A stretch of 64,000 nucleotides of DNA from Arcticibacter eurypsychrophilus. Lineage in GTDB: Bacteria > Bacteroidota > Bacteroidia > Sphingobacteriales > Sphingobacteriaceae. Every line of letters begins with the position of its first letter. Within the stretch, counting starts at the first letter, position 1. Below are positions 29,504 to 39,428 of the stretch, piece by piece. The position numbers and the translations under genes were made by a program. The stretch spans positions 34,652-98,651 of the forward strand of contig NZ_MDFN01000019.1 in the NCBI RefSeq assembly GCF_001730525.1. Direction: 5' to 3'. The notes under the pieces were generated by a model, which was not told the origin of the DNA, searched no databases, and saw nothing but the letters and a program-made list of their open reading frames with translations.

Positions 29504-29532
29504 GAATAAGTTCGTCTCTATGGCCGATACAT

Positions 29533-29566
29533 AAAAAAACCAGATAATTAATTGTCTGGTTTTTTT
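29533..29566 (+). terminator. Intrinsic terminator after tRNA-Cys and the 60-aa gene
   Basis: A 12-bp stem (29533-29544 with 29555-29566) of A7-CCAGA/TCTGG-T7 form, loop 10 nt, ends in a T-run. Confidence 0.9.
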
Positions 29567-29681
29567 ATGTTCTTTATTTTTAAAAATGCGGATCAATTGT
29601 ATTTGATTTCAGGGAAATGATCGAAACTTATTTTATCTTTTAAATAAGCTCTGATCAAATTTATTACATTGAGTCCCTTAG

Positions 29682-30728
29682 TTACGCTGATTCGCCTTCT
29701 TGTATCCGTTTAAGCAGTGCCTGGTTGATCTTTTTAACCAACAGTGGTCCTTCATAGATAAAACCGGTATATATCTGCACTAATGATGCTCCTGCATCCA
29801 GTTTATCCAATGCGTCCTGCGCGGAATGGATTCCCCCTACTCCTATTATTGGAAATGCTTTATTTGACTTTGTCGCTATGTACCGGATTACTTCGGTAGA
29901 TCGTTTAGTTAGTGGTTTTCCACTCAATCCACCGGTTTCGGATGTTAACGCAGCGGGTGATTGCAAGTTTTCTCTGGATATCGTAGTATTGGTAGCAATT
30001 ACTCCGGCGATTTTAGTTTCGGTGACAATTTCTACTATGTCGTCCAGTTGATCATTAGTAAGATCTGGCGCGATTTTTAATAGAATGGGACGTGATGCTC
30101 CATTTTTATTATTACGTTCCTGTAGGGTGTTTAAAATGTTCTTCAAAGGCCCTTTCTCCTGCAGTTCCCTTAATCCTGGTGTATTTGGAGAGCTGACATT
30201 GACAACGAAGTAATCCACCACATCAAATAAGGCATCGAAAGCTTTCACGTAATCATTGACGGCTTCTTCATTGGGCGTTACTTTATTCTTGCCGATATTG
30301 CCACCTATGATCAATCCTTTACGTTTTAGAAACTTTAAACGGGTAGCTGCAACATCTGCACCCTCATTATTAAAACCCATTCGGTTGATTAAAGCTTCAT
30401 CCTGTGGCAACCTAAACATCCTGGGTTGGTCATTTCCCGGTTGCGGCAATGGAGTAACAGTACCAATTTCTATAAATCCGAAACCGAGATGGGATAATTC
30501 TTCTACCAGTGTGGCATTTTTATCGAATCCGGCACCAAGACCTACTGGGTTTTTGAATTTTAGTCCGAATACCTCTCTTTCCAGTCTTGGATCTTCCAGT
30601 TGGAAAATACTCTTTTGTATATAAGCAACGCCCGGTACCCGATTTCCGTTTTTTAACAGAGAGGTAACCACATGATGTATATTTTCTGGAGCGAACTGAA
30701 AAAGTAAGGGTTTTAATAATTGATACAT
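29682..30728 (-). CDS. pyrD: Dihydroorotate dehydrogenase, quinone-dependent (class 2)
   Basis: 348 codons. The N-terminal helices ([20 protein letters not shown]) mark the membrane-associated class 2 form. Conserved blocks are [47 protein letters not shown] and the active-site serine region [16 protein letters not shown], followed by [13 protein letters not shown] and [17 protein letters not shown] for FMN binding. It oxidises dihydroorotate to orotate in pyrimidine synthesis, feeding electrons to quinone. It stands alone on the minus strand. Confidence 0.97.
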   Translation of the reverse strand: MYQLLKPLLFQFAPENIHHVVTSLLKNGNRVPGVAYIQKSIFQLEDPRLEREVFGLKFKNPVGLGAGFDKNATLVEELSHLGFGFIEIGTVTPLPQPGNDQPRMFRLPQDEALINRMGFNNEGADVAATRLKFLKRKGLIIGGNIGKNKVTPNEEAVNDYVKAFDALFDVVDYFVVNVSSPNTPGLRELQEKGPLKNILNTLQERNNKNGASRPILLKIAPDLTNDQLDDIVEIVTETKIAGVIATNTTISRENLQSPAALTSETGGLSGKPLTKRSTEVIRYIATKSNKAFPIIGVGGIHSAQDALDKLDAGASLVQIYTGFIYEGPLLVKKINQALLKRIQEGESA

Positions 30729-30833
30729 AGCGCAAAATTACAGCAGTTTTAGGGAATATTTCTTTCTTTTTTTATTTATTTAAGGGCAAAGGACTTTTAT
30801 AATAGTAGTTTTATGGCTTAAGAAGATGGCTTG

Positions 30834-31514
30834 ATGAAAAATTATTTATCACTGGTACAGACAGAAGATGGCTCAACGACAATTTTTAATGCATTAGTTG
30901 GGGAAAACTATCATTCTATGCATGGTGCGGTACAAGAGAGTCAGCATGTTTTTATCCAGGCGGGGTTGAATTATTTTATGTCGCAGCATCCTGAAAAGTG
31001 TATTTCTATACTGGAAGTTGGATTTGGTACTGGTTTAAATTATTTGCTAAGTGCGGATTATTGCCTGGAGAAAGGAATTGAGTTGTATTATACGGGAATA
31101 GAAGCTTATCCCCTTCCTGATGAATTGATCTTTTCTACGGCTTATAATGAGTATGTATCTGAAGCTGTTTGGGAAAGTTTTAAATCTGCTTATCAAAAAG
31201 CTTTACTAGCTCCTATGCAAATCAATACAGATGATACGCTGGAAGTAGTGCCTATTATGTTATCGGAATTTTCAACAGAAAAAGTATACGATATTATCTA
31301 TTTTGATGCGTTTGCAACAGCAAATCAGCCCGAAATGTGGTCGTTGGAAGCACTCACACATGTCACCAGATTTATTAAACCCGGAGGAGTTCTGGTAACT
31401 TATGCCATCACCGGAAATTTAAAGCGAATTATGAAGTCATTAAATTTTTTTATTGAAAAGGTCCCCGGTGCGCCTGGAAAAAGAGAAATGCTAAGGGCCA
31501 CAAAGCTACTCTAA
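30834..31514 (+). CDS. MnmC-like tRNA methyltransferase (DUF752 domain only)
   Basis: The ATG at 30834 is preferred to the TTG at 30831. The protein is 226 residues. The SAM-binding motif is ILEVGFGTGLNYLLSADYCL, and the family block IIYFDAFATANQPEMWSLEA is clear. MnmC in E. coli is bifunctional; here only the methyltransferase half exists, as in many Bacteroidota. It would complete the mnm5 modification of wobble uridine. Its last 9 bp overlap the 3' end of the convergent flavoprotein gene. Confidence 0.88.
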   Translation: MKNYLSLVQTEDGSTTIFNALVGENYHSMHGAVQESQHVFIQAGLNYFMSQHPEKCISILEVGFGTGLNYLLSADYCLEKGIELYYTGIEAYPLPDELIFSTAYNEYVSEAVWESFKSAYQKALLAPMQINTDDTLEVVPIMLSEFSTEKVYDIIYFDAFATANQPEMWSLEALTHVTRFIKPGGVLVTYAITGNLKRIMKSLNFFIEKVPGAPGKREMLRATKLL

Positions 31515-32699
31515 GCTATTGGCGATGACATAACCGGATGCCCAGGCCCATTGAAAGTTATATCCGCCAAGCCAGCCTGTAACGTCTACACACTCTCCGC
31601 CAAAATATAAACCTTTAACTTTCTTTGATTCAAGGGTTTTGGATGAAAGCTCATTCGTATCTACTCCTCCGCGCATCACTTCTGCGCGATCGTATCCTTT
31701 ATCACCTGCTGGTTTTACCTTAAAATAATGAATCTGCTGTTCAACCAGCTGCAGATCGACCTTATTTAATGAGGATAAATTTTTCTCTACAGGAAGGTAT
31801 TTAGCCATTGCATCTGCAATTTTGCGGGTGTATAGCTGCGACAAGAGATTGAGTAAGGTTTTTTTACCATTCTGCTTTCTCTCCTGCTCAATGAGCTCAA
31901 GAATGTTTTGTTTAGGTAAAAGATTGAGTTCTATGGATTCTCCCGGACGCCAATAGGATGAGATCTGCAAGATGGCAGGTCCACTTAATCCCCAATGGGT
32001 AAACAGAATATTCTCTTCGAAGCTGATCTGGTCATTGCTTACCCTGCAGAAAATGCTGTTTCCAGATAAACTGGCAAACCAGTCTGCCTCTTTTCCTGTA
32101 ACCGTTAAGGGCACTAGTGCCGGAGCAGTGTTTATAATATCCAGACCGAACTTTCTTGCCACTTTTAATCCGAAATCAGTGGCTCCAAGTTTTTGGATGG
32201 GTAAACCACCAGAAGCGATCACTACGGCAGCTGAACGGATGTTTTTTAACTTGCCCCGCTGTTCATACTGAATGGTGAAGGTGCCATCGGCATCTTTATC
32301 TACGGCTTTTACCTCGGACAGTGTCAGGATTTGTTGTCCCAACTGCTCACACAATTGGGTGAAGACTTCGACAATATCTTTTGCCTTGTTACCTTCGGGG
32401 AATAACTGGCCTAATGTTTTTTCTTTTCCTGAGATGCCGTATATTTTAAAAAAGCTGATGGTATCTTCGACAGTCCACTGGGAAAAAGCTGATTTACAGA
32501 AGTGTTCGTTCTGGGAAATGAAATTGGCTGAAGTACTAAAAAGGTTGGTATAGTTACATCTTCCGCCTCCGGAAATGAGAATTTTGGCTCCGGGTTCCTC
32601 ATTCTTTTCGAGGATAATTACTTTTTTACCCAAGTATCCGGCCTGGACCGCACACATTAATCCGCAGGCACCAGCTCCTATTATAACAGCATCAAACAT
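31506..32699 (-). CDS. HI0933/YhiN family FAD-dependent oxidoreductase
   Basis: 397 codons. The N-terminal Rossmann FAD motif is AVIIGAGACGLMCAVQAGYL with GKKVIILEKNEEPGAKI. The family-specific ISGGGRCNYTN, VIASGGLPIQKLGATDFGL and C-terminal GLYFGGECVDVTGWLGGYN, NFQWAWASGYV blocks are all present. Substrate and role are unknown for this family. It overlaps the MnmC-like gene tail to tail by 9 bp, with no terminator. Confidence 0.93.
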   Translation of the reverse strand: MFDAVIIGAGACGLMCAVQAGYLGKKVIILEKNEEPGAKILISGGGRCNYTNLFSTSANFISQNEHFCKSAFSQWTVEDTISFFKIYGISGKEKTLGQLFPEGNKAKDIVEVFTQLCEQLGQQILTLSEVKAVDKDADGTFTIQYEQRGKLKNIRSAAVVIASGGLPIQKLGATDFGLKVARKFGLDIINTAPALVPLTVTGKEADWFASLSGNSIFCRVSNDQISFEENILFTHWGLSGPAILQISSYWRPGESIELNLLPKQNILELIEQERKQNGKKTLLNLLSQLYTRKIADAMAKYLPVEKNLSSLNKVDLQLVEQQIHYFKVKPAGDKGYDRAEVMRGGVDTNELSSKTLESKKVKGLYFGGECVDVTGWLGGYNFQWAWASGYVIANSLE

Positions 32700-32717
32700 G
32701 GGGCAAATATAAAAGTT

Positions 32718-32746
32718 TTGTTTTCATGCTATGATATGTATATTTG
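32718..32746 (+). promoter_or_regulatory. Promoter of the histidine operon
   Basis: TTG (32718-32720), 18 bp spacer and TATATTTG (32739-32746) match the Bacteroidota -33/-7 consensus. The predicted transcript starts near 32753, about 24 nt before the leader ORF. Confidence 0.8.
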
Positions 32747-32761
32747 TAATCCCGGTTTTAA

Positions 32762-32870
32762 TCAGGAATCCAGTATATGACAACTATGTTTACATGCCAT
32801 CATCGTCTCCATCATCGCTCCGAAGCGATATAACCAATGCATGGTTTCGAATGAAACAGATGATTCCTGA
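32762..32870 (+). promoter_or_regulatory. his operon leader/attenuator region
   Basis: TCAGGAATC (32762-32770) is fully complementary to GATTCCTGA (32862-32870), closing a fold around the leader ORF and covering the AGGA before its ATG. Smaller hairpins are ATCGCT/AGCGAT (32814-32829), AACCA/TGGTT (32832-32846) and GTTTC/GAAAC (32844-32857). The last two share bases and are mutually exclusive. A ribosome paused at the His codons would change the balance between them. No classic U-tract terminator is visible before hisG. Confidence 0.6.
32777..32833 (+). CDS. Histidine leader peptide
   Basis: 18 codons reading MTTMFTCHHRLHHRSEAI then TAA; a second in-frame ATG is at 32786. Four His codons in two pairs (32798-32803 and 32810-32815) within 18 nt of sequence are typical of amino-acid attenuator leaders. 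It lies between the his promoter and hisG, and an AGGA is 9 nt upstream of the ATG. Slow translation when charged His-tRNA is scarce is expected to raise his expression. The codon content and place are seen; the mechanism is inferred from enterobacterial hisL. Confidence 0.8.
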   Translation: MTTMFTCHHRLHHRSEAI

Positions 32871-32906
32871 ACAATCCTTATTGGACTGATTAAATAATAA
32901 AATATC

Positions 32907-33758
32907 TTGAAAACACTCAAAATCGCTATCCAGAAATCGGGTAGGTTAAACGAAAAATCGGTAGAGCTTCTTAAAAACTGCGGCCTTAGTTTTGATAATT
33001 ACAAAAGCTCCTTAATTTCTCCTGTATCAAATTTCCCATTAGAGATTCTTTTTTTAAGAGATGACGATATTCCTGAATATGTACAGGATGGTATTGCTGA
33101 TCTTGGAATTGTAGGAGAAAATGTCATCAACGAAACAGAAGTTGATGTAGCCTACCTTCAAATGCTGGGTTTTGGTAAATGCTCATTGAAGTTGGCCATT
33201 CCAAATAATGGAAAGATTACTAAGCTGGAGGATCTGAATGGTAAAGCTATTGCCACTTCTTATCCAGTTATTCTGGAGAAATTTTTGGCTAATAATAAGA
33301 TCACGGCAGATATCAGAACCATCTCCGGATCTGTAGAGATTTCTCCGGGACTGGGATTAAGTGATGCAATATGCGACCTTGTTTCTACGGGTGGAACGTT
33401 GAAGAGCAACGGATTAATTCCATTTGGTGATGTCATGCATTCGCAGGCGGTATTAATCGGACGAAAAGGTGAGGAAGAAAATCCCCTTATCGTTGAGTTA
33501 ATGCAACGTGTTCAATCTGTTTTAAGGGCAAAGGAAACTAAATATGTGGTTTTAAACATTGAACGTAAAAATCTTGAAGCCATTAAATCATTGTTAGACG
33601 GAATTAAAAGCCCTACGGTAGTGCCATTGGCAGACGAGGGTTGGGTAGCCGTCCACACTGTTATTGCTGAAAAAGATTTTTGGAGTAAAATTAGCCAGCT
33701 TAAAGCTGTAGGTGCCCAAGGAATTGTTGTTATGCCTATTGAAAAGATCATTTTATAG
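32907..33758 (+). CDS. hisG: ATP phosphoribosyltransferase (long form)
   Basis: 283 codons, the long HisG with a C-terminal ACT-like regulatory domain (about residues 205-283), so HisZ is not needed and His feedback inhibition is expected. KIAIQKSGRLNEKSVELLKN opens the catalytic domain, and ISGSVEISPGLGLSDAICDL is the PRPP-binding region. It catalyses the first step of histidine synthesis. The start is TTG at 32907: an in-frame TAA at 32898 excludes upstream alternatives. It overlaps hisD by 1 bp. Confidence 0.97.
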   Translation: MKTLKIAIQKSGRLNEKSVELLKNCGLSFDNYKSSLISPVSNFPLEILFLRDDDIPEYVQDGIADLGIVGENVINETEVDVAYLQMLGFGKCSLKLAIPNNGKITKLEDLNGKAIATSYPVILEKFLANNKITADIRTISGSVEISPGLGLSDAICDLVSTGGTLKSNGLIPFGDVMHSQAVLIGRKGEEENPLIVELMQRVQSVLRAKETKYVVLNIERKNLEAIKSLLDGIKSPTVVPLADEGWVAVHTVIAEKDFWSKISQLKAVGAQGIVVMPIEKIIL

Positions 33759-35056
33759 TGTTATTAAAAACGTATTCATATTCAGACTTATCAACTGCAG
33801 AAATTAACAGGTTAATTTCGCGGAATGCAGATGCAGATAATAGCATCACTGAGCAGGTTGAACAGATTATCTCGATGGTTAAAATTAATGGAGATGAGGC
33901 TTTAATTGAACTTGCTGAGCGTTTCGATGGGGTTAAACTGGACAAGCTTTTTATTGATCAGGAAGAGATTAAAAGTATTGCAGCGACTATCGGTGCGGAG
34001 CAAAAGGCGGCTATTGATACTGCGTTTAAAAATATTTTTGCCTTCCATCAGAGTCAGCGTCAGCAGGAGAAGCCTGTTGAAACGATGCCTGGTGTAACCT
34101 GTTGGCGGGAAGCCCGAGCAATTGAGCGTGTGGGCTTATATATTCCAGGTGGATCGGCTGTACTGCCAAGTACTTTTTTAATGCTGGGGATCCCAGCCAG
34201 GATTGCAGGATGTCAGGATATTGTGGTTTGCTCACCTCCACAAAAGGATGGAAGGGTTAATGTATACCTGGCTTATGTAGCCGTTTTGCTCCAGATTGAC
34301 CGGATTTATTTGGCAGGTGGTGCTCAAGCAGTGGCAGCGATGGCATACGGAACCGCCAGTATTCCTAAAACGGATAAGATTTTTGGCCCCGGTAACCAAT
34401 ATGTCACCAGGGCTAAGACTATTATACAGTCCAGCACCCAAACGGCAATTGATATGCCTGCAGGACCTTCAGAAGTGTTGGTTATTGCGGATGAGCAGGC
34501 AAATATTGAATTTATTGCTGCAGATCTGCTTGCGCAGGCAGAACATGGTCCAGATTCGCAAGCTATTTTGGTAGCTACATCCCAATCCGTTATTGACCAA
34601 ACAAATTTGGCTCTGGAAAGACAAATGCAGGTTTTGCCAAGGAATAAGATAGCAGCAAAGGCTATTGATAACTCTTATGCGGTGCTGACTGCTGATTTAA
34701 ATGAGGCAATTGCATTTAGTAATTTATATGCTCCTGAACATTTGATACTGGCAACAGGAGATTGGAAAGCACTAATTCCAGGTGTAAAAAATGCCGGTTC
34801 CGTATTTTTAGGAAATCTGACACCTGAAAGCGCCGGTGATTATGCATCAGGAACGAATCATACCTTACCTACCAGTGCTTATGCCCGATCTTATTCAGGT
34901 GTTTCATTGGATTCCTTCATCAAAAAAATTACTTTTCAGCATATTTCTCCTGAAGGTATTCAGCATATTGGTCATACTGTAGAAGTGCTTGCTGAACTGG
35001 AAGGTTTGCAGGGACATAAAAATGCAATGACATTGCGCATGAATCAGGAAGATTAA
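33758..35056 (+). CDS. hisD: Histidinol dehydrogenase
   Basis: 432 codons starting at GTG 33758, whose G is the last base of the hisG stop. The family blocks ERVGLYIPGGSAVLPSTFLM, YLAGGAQAVAAMAYGT, KIFGPGNQYVTRAK, DMPAGPSEVLVIADE and LLAQAEHGPDSQA carry the zinc and catalytic residues, with GDYASGTNHTLPTSAYAR near the C-terminus. It performs the last two oxidations, histidinol to histidine, with NAD. Second gene of the his operon, followed 12 bp later by hisC. Confidence 0.97.
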   Translation: MLLKTYSYSDLSTAEINRLISRNADADNSITEQVEQIISMVKINGDEALIELAERFDGVKLDKLFIDQEEIKSIAATIGAEQKAAIDTAFKNIFAFHQSQRQQEKPVETMPGVTCWREARAIERVGLYIPGGSAVLPSTFLMLGIPARIAGCQDIVVCSPPQKDGRVNVYLAYVAVLLQIDRIYLAGGAQAVAAMAYGTASIPKTDKIFGPGNQYVTRAKTIIQSSTQTAIDMPAGPSEVLVIADEQANIEFIAADLLAQAEHGPDSQAILVATSQSVIDQTNLALERQMQVLPRNKIAAKAIDNSYAVLTADLNEAIAFSNLYAPEHLILATGDWKALIPGVKNAGSVFLGNLTPESAGDYASGTNHTLPTSAYARSYSGVSLDSFIKKITFQHISPEGIQHIGHTVEVLAELEGLQGHKNAMTLRMNQED

Positions 35057-35068
35057 CCAGCATAAAAA

Positions 35069-36124
35069 ATGGAATTTGACTTAAAGAAACTTCTTCGGAC
35101 GAATATATTGAACCTTGTTCCTTATTCGTCGGCACGAGATGAATATAAGGGAGAGGCCTCCGTTTTTCTGGATGCGAACGAAAATAGCTATGGATCACCA
35201 TTAAGCAGGAATTATAACCGATATCCCGATCCAATGCAACAAGCGGTAAAGGCAAAATTGAGTTTGATCAAGGGAGTTCCTATTCCGAATATTTTTCTTG
35301 GAAATGGTAGTGATGAAGCGATAGATATTCTTTTCAGGGCTTTCTGCAGACCGGGAATCGATAATGTGATCCTGTTACCCCCAACCTATGGGATGTATGA
35401 AGTATCTGCCAATATTAATGATATACAAACGAAGAAGGTACTCCTGACGCCTGAATATCAGATTGATATGGAGGGTGTTGCTGAGGCAATTGATGAGTAT
35501 ACGAAGATTATATTTGTGTGTTCGCCAAATAATCCTACGGCTAATTCGATCAACAGATCAGATATTGAAACACTCATTGCAAACTTCAGTGGTTTAATAG
35601 TGGTGGATGAGGCTTATATTAATTACTCCAGACAAAAGACATTTATTCAGGAACTGACAGAATATGGCAACCTGGTAGTTTTGCAAACGCTTTCAAAAGC
35701 TTGGGGTCTTGCAGGAATACGAATGGGGATGGCTTTTGCAAGTGAGGAGATCATTGAAGTATTCAATAAGGTAAAACCACCCTACAATATTAATGAAGCA
35801 TCTCAGCAGTTAGCACTTGAAGCTTTAAATAATGTAGATCAGGTAAACGATTGGATACGTGAGCTGATTCTTCAACGAGAGCAGGTTATTTCTAAACTAA
35901 TTGAGCTTCCCTTTGTCTTAAATATCGTTCCTTCGGATGCAAATTTTATACTGGTGAAGATGGTTGACCCATTGGGAGTTTATAGGTATTTGGTTAATAA
36001 TGGAATTATTACCAGAGATCGTTCGAAAGTGCAACTTTGTGAAGGCTGTATCCGTATTACTATAGGTACTCCAGAAGAGAATGTGTTGCTAATTAATACG
36101 TTAATGGCTTATTTGAAGAGCTGA
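35069..36124 (+). CDS. hisC: Histidinol-phosphate aminotransferase
   Basis: 351 codons, class I/II PLP aminotransferase. Visible blocks are LDANENSYGSPLSRNYNRYP, ILLPPTYGMYEVSA, FVCSPNNPTANSI, IVVDEAYINYS and VLQTLSKAWGLAGIRMG, which holds the PLP lysine (Lys in SKAWG). It converts imidazole-acetol phosphate to histidinol phosphate with glutamate as donor. It lies between hisD and hisB in the operon. Confidence 0.97.
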   Translation: MEFDLKKLLRTNILNLVPYSSARDEYKGEASVFLDANENSYGSPLSRNYNRYPDPMQQAVKAKLSLIKGVPIPNIFLGNGSDEAIDILFRAFCRPGIDNVILLPPTYGMYEVSANINDIQTKKVLLTPEYQIDMEGVAEAIDEYTKIIFVCSPNNPTANSINRSDIETLIANFSGLIVVDEAYINYSRQKTFIQELTEYGNLVVLQTLSKAWGLAGIRMGMAFASEEIIEVFNKVKPPYNINEASQQLALEALNNVDQVNDWIRELILQREQVISKLIELPFVLNIVPSDANFILVKMVDPLGVYRYLVNNGIITRDRSKVQLCEGCIRITIGTPEENVLLINTLMAYLKS

Positions 36125-36139
36125 AAAAGAATAAAAAAA

Positions 36140-37291
36140 ATGGATAGCAACGCTAAACGCAAGTTACTTTTTATAGATAGAGACGGGACACTCGTACTGG
36201 AGCCAGAGGATTATCAGGTAGACTCTTTTGCGAAGTTGAAGTTTTATCCAGGTGCTTTTAAGTATATGACCAAGATTGCTGAAGAGTTGGATTTTGATCT
36301 GATCATGGTTACAAATCAGGATGGATTAGGAACAGATTTACATCCGGAAGCCAATTTCTGGCCTGTTCATCACTTCATAATGAATTCATTTGAAGGAGAA
36401 GGGGTTGTTTTTAAGGAAGTGATCATTGATAAAAGCTTCCCTCATGAAAATTTGGCAACCAGAAAACCCGGTATAGGTTTATTGACCCATTTTTTTGATA
36501 AAGAAAAGTACGACCTGCTTAACTCCTTCGTTATAGGGGATAGAATTACAGATGTTTTATTAGCTAAAAATCTGGGAACAAAAGCGATATGGATTAAACA
36601 AGACGACGCTTTAGGGATCGAAGAGATAACAGGTAAAGCAGCGGAATTGGATCCATATATTTCTATATCCACTACATCATGGAAGGACGTGTATGAGTTT
36701 CTGAAGGTAGGGAAAAGAATAGTTGAACATAGACGAACAACGAAAGAAACGGATATTCTGGTTAAGATAAACCTGGACGGAAAGGGCGATGCAAAGATCA
36801 ATACAGGTATTCCCTTTTTTGATCATATGCTGGATCAGATTGCACGTCATGGTAATATAGATCTGGAGATTGAAGCCAGAGGTGATTTGCAAATAGATGA
36901 ACACCACACAATCGAGGATACAGGGATAACTTTAGGAGAGGCAATAGCTCAGGCTCTTGGCGATAAAAGAGGAATTGAACGGTATGGTTTTTGTCTTCCA
37001 ATGGATGACTGTCTTGCACAGGTGGCTATAGATTTTGGTGGAAGGAACTGGATCGTATGGGATGCACTGTTTAATCGTGAGAAGATTGGAGATATGCCTA
37101 CTGAGATGTTTTATCATTTTTTTAAATCTTTTAGTGATGCCTCCAAATGTAACCTGAACGTGAAAGCTGAGGGGACAAATGAGCATCACAAAATTGAAGC
37201 AATATTTAAGGCTTTCGCAAAAGCAATTAAGATGGCAACCAAGAGAGACGTGGATAATATGCGGTTACCAAGTACAAAGGGGCTTCTCTAA
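36140..37291 (+). CDS. hisB: Bifunctional histidinol-phosphatase / imidazoleglycerol-phosphate dehydratase
   Basis: 383 codons fusing two domains. Residues about 1-165 are a HAD phosphatase ([45 protein letters not shown]). Residues about 190-383 are the dehydratase with its manganese-binding histidines ([55 protein letters not shown]). The fused form occurs in enterobacteria and many Bacteroidota. It carries out steps 6 and 8 of histidine synthesis. Confidence 0.97.
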   Translation: MDSNAKRKLLFIDRDGTLVLEPEDYQVDSFAKLKFYPGAFKYMTKIAEELDFDLIMVTNQDGLGTDLHPEANFWPVHHFIMNSFEGEGVVFKEVIIDKSFPHENLATRKPGIGLLTHFFDKEKYDLLNSFVIGDRITDVLLAKNLGTKAIWIKQDDALGIEEITGKAAELDPYISISTTSWKDVYEFLKVGKRIVEHRRTTKETDILVKINLDGKGDAKINTGIPFFDHMLDQIARHGNIDLEIEARGDLQIDEHHTIEDTGITLGEAIAQALGDKRGIERYGFCLPMDDCLAQVAIDFGGRNWIVWDALFNREKIGDMPTEMFYHFFKSFSDASKCNLNVKAEGTNEHHKIEAIFKAFAKAIKMATKRDVDNMRLPSTKGLL

Positions 37292-37305
37292 TTTAATATT
37301 TGTAC

Positions 37306-37896
37306 ATGATAGGAATCATTAATTACGGAGCTGGAAATATTTTCTCATTGACTGCCGCCTTGGACAGGCAGTGCATTTCTTATGAAATGGTGGCTTCGGC
37401 AGTAGATTTTGATAAATACGACCATTTTATCATTCCTGGAGTAGGACATGCAGGAGCAGCAATGCGGAAGCTGGAAGAAAGCGGGATGGTGGATGCAATT
37501 AAAGCTATTGATAAGCCTGTATTAGGGATCTGTGTTGGTATGCAACTGATGACTGAGTTTTCGGAAGAAGGTAATTCTACTTTATTAGGAATTATACCGG
37601 TTAAGACTCTGCTTTTTACAAATGACCTTAAAGTAAAGGTTCCGCACATGGGATGGAATCGTGTTTATACGCAATCTGATAATCGCTTATTTAAAGGTAT
37701 TCAGGATGGAAGCTACTTTTACTTTGTACATTCCTATTTTATAGAATTTAATTCTACTTTTACAGTCGCTTTTGCAGATTACGGTTTGAAGTTTTCTGCC
37801 GCATTTAGCAAAAATAATTTTTATGGTGTTCAGTTTCATCCTGAAAAATCAGGAGAGGCTGGAGAGCAGTTACTTAAAAACTTTTCAGAATTATAG
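37306..37896 (+). CDS. hisH: Imidazole glycerol phosphate synthase, glutaminase subunit
   Basis: The ATG at 37306 (MIGIINYGAGNIFSL) is chosen over a TTG two codons upstream. This is a class I glutamine amidotransferase with nucleophile Cys76 in PVLGICVGMQLMTEFSEE and the His/Glu pair in FYGVQFHPEKSGEAGEQLL. It releases ammonia that passes through the HisF barrel. It begins 14 bp after hisB. Confidence 0.97.
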   Translation: MIGIINYGAGNIFSLTAALDRQCISYEMVASAVDFDKYDHFIIPGVGHAGAAMRKLEESGMVDAIKAIDKPVLGICVGMQLMTEFSEEGNSTLLGIIPVKTLLFTNDLKVKVPHMGWNRVYTQSDNRLFKGIQDGSYFYFVHSYFIEFNSTFTVAFADYGLKFSAAFSKNNFYGVQFHPEKSGEAGEQLLKNFSEL

Positions 37897-37902
37897 AAAA
37901 AT

Positions 37903-38661
37903 ATGTACATAATCCCTGCAATTGATATTCTGGACAAGAAAGTTGTCCGTTTACGTGAAGGAAACTACGAGAGTGCCACATTCTACGATGTTACTTTAGA
38001 GGAAATGATAGAGCGTTATCAGTCAAATGGAACTGAATTCGTTCATATTATTGACTTAAATGGAGCAAAAGGAGACTTCAGTAATCAGGAATATTTGTTT
38101 GATATTATCAGGAATACTGAAATGAAGGTTCAGTATGGTGGTGGAGTGAGAAGTATTGATAAGGTGAAAGAACTTATTGATGCAGGAATCCATCGGGTGA
38201 TCGTAGGAACGCAAGCCATTACTAATCCTGATTTTTTACTTGATTTAAGCAAGGCTTTTAACGGAAAGGATCAGGCAGCGAGTTATCAGGATCAGATCGT
38301 GGTTGCTATTGACGTTCTTGATGAGGTGATTAAATATTCTGGATGGATGGAAAGCTCCCCTATTAAACTGATGGATTACGTTGATACGTGTTTGAATCTC
38401 GGTTTTTTTCGTTTTTTATGCACAGACATCAATAAAGATGGAAAGCTAGGTGGTGCCGGAGTGGAGCTATATCAGAAATTGCTGGATCATTCACCATTTA
38501 TCAAGCTTATTGCTTCCGGAGGAATCAGTTCAATGGAAGATATCAAAGCCGTAAAACAATATAAAGTGGAAGCTTGTGTGGTTGGAAAGGCTATATATGA
38601 AGGTCATATCTCTATTGATGAAATAAAAGACTGGAATTTAAAATCATTAATTTCTTTTTAG
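37903..38661 (+). CDS. hisA: ProFAR isomerase
   Basis: 252 codons forming a (beta/alpha)8 barrel. The catalytic Asp is in YIIPAIDILDKKVVRLREGN, the phosphate loops are in QYGGGVRSIDKVKELIDAG and IASGGISSMEDIKAVKQY, and the second catalytic Asp region is FRFLCTDINKDGKLGGAG. It isomerises the aminoimidazole carboxamide ribotide intermediate. Its stop is immediately followed by the hisF start, without a gap. Confidence 0.97.
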   Translation: MYIIPAIDILDKKVVRLREGNYESATFYDVTLEEMIERYQSNGTEFVHIIDLNGAKGDFSNQEYLFDIIRNTEMKVQYGGGVRSIDKVKELIDAGIHRVIVGTQAITNPDFLLDLSKAFNGKDQAASYQDQIVVAIDVLDEVIKYSGWMESSPIKLMDYVDTCLNLGFFRFLCTDINKDGKLGGAGVELYQKLLDHSPFIKLIASGGISSMEDIKAVKQYKVEACVVGKAIYEGHISIDEIKDWNLKSLISF

Positions 38662-39417
38662 TTGGTATCAAAACGAATCATCCCTTGTCTGGATGTCAAA
38701 GACGGCAGAACCGTTAAAGGCGTTAACTTTGTGAATTTAAGAGATGCGGGTGATCCTGTAGAACTTGCTTGGCAATATTCCAGACAGGGTGCAGATGAAC
38801 TGGTATTTCTGGATATTACGGCTACCAATGAACGTAGAAAAACAATGGTAGAGTTGGTGAAATCAGTAGCCAGACAAGTAAATATTCCTTTTACAATTGG
38901 TGGAGGTATAAATGAGTTATCTGATGCTGACGTTCTTTTAAATTCAGGAGCCGATAAAATTTCAATTAATTCGGCAGCAGTACGGAATCCAGATTTAATT
39001 AATCAATTAGCGGCTGCTTTTGGTAAGCAGTTCGTCGTGATTGCTATTGATACCAAATATGTAAACGGAAAGAATCTGGTTCATTTAAATGGCGGTCGTA
39101 TTGCAACAGATATAAATACAGAACAATGGATTAAGGAGGTTGAAGATCGTGGCGCCGGGGAGATATTACTTACTTCCATGGATCATGATGGAACAAAAGC
39201 CGGTTTTGATACTCATTTGCTAAAAAAAATAAATCAAACCTTATCCATTCCGCTGATTGCCTCCGGAGGTGCAGGGAGTATGCAACATTTTGCTGACATC
39301 TTTTTAGAGGCTAATGTAGATGCTGCCCTTGCAGCATCAGTTTTTCACTACGGTGAGATTCTAATTCCTGATCTCAAAAGGGAGCTAAGGAAGCAAAATA
39401 TTGAAGTAAGATTATAA
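38662..39417 (+). CDS. hisF: Imidazole glycerol phosphate synthase, cyclase subunit
   Basis: 251 codons. The start is TTG at 38662, directly adjoining the hisA stop; the next residues [20 protein letters not shown] are the canonical HisF N-terminus, so no other start fits. Catalytic Asp11-type residue lies in CLDVKDG and the second in [15 protein letters not shown]. Phosphate loops are [20 protein letters not shown] and [18 protein letters not shown]. It forms a complex with HisH. The rare start may limit its synthesis relative to hisA by coupling. Confidence 0.97.
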   Translation: MVSKRIIPCLDVKDGRTVKGVNFVNLRDAGDPVELAWQYSRQGADELVFLDITATNERRKTMVELVKSVARQVNIPFTIGGGINELSDADVLLNSGADKISINSAAVRNPDLINQLAAAFGKQFVVIAIDTKYVNGKNLVHLNGGRIATDINTEQWIKEVEDRGAGEILLTSMDHDGTKAGFDTHLLKKINQTLSIPLIASGGAGSMQHFADIFLEANVDAALAASVFHYGEILIPDLKRELRKQNIEVRL

Positions 39418-39428
39418 TAATTATACTA

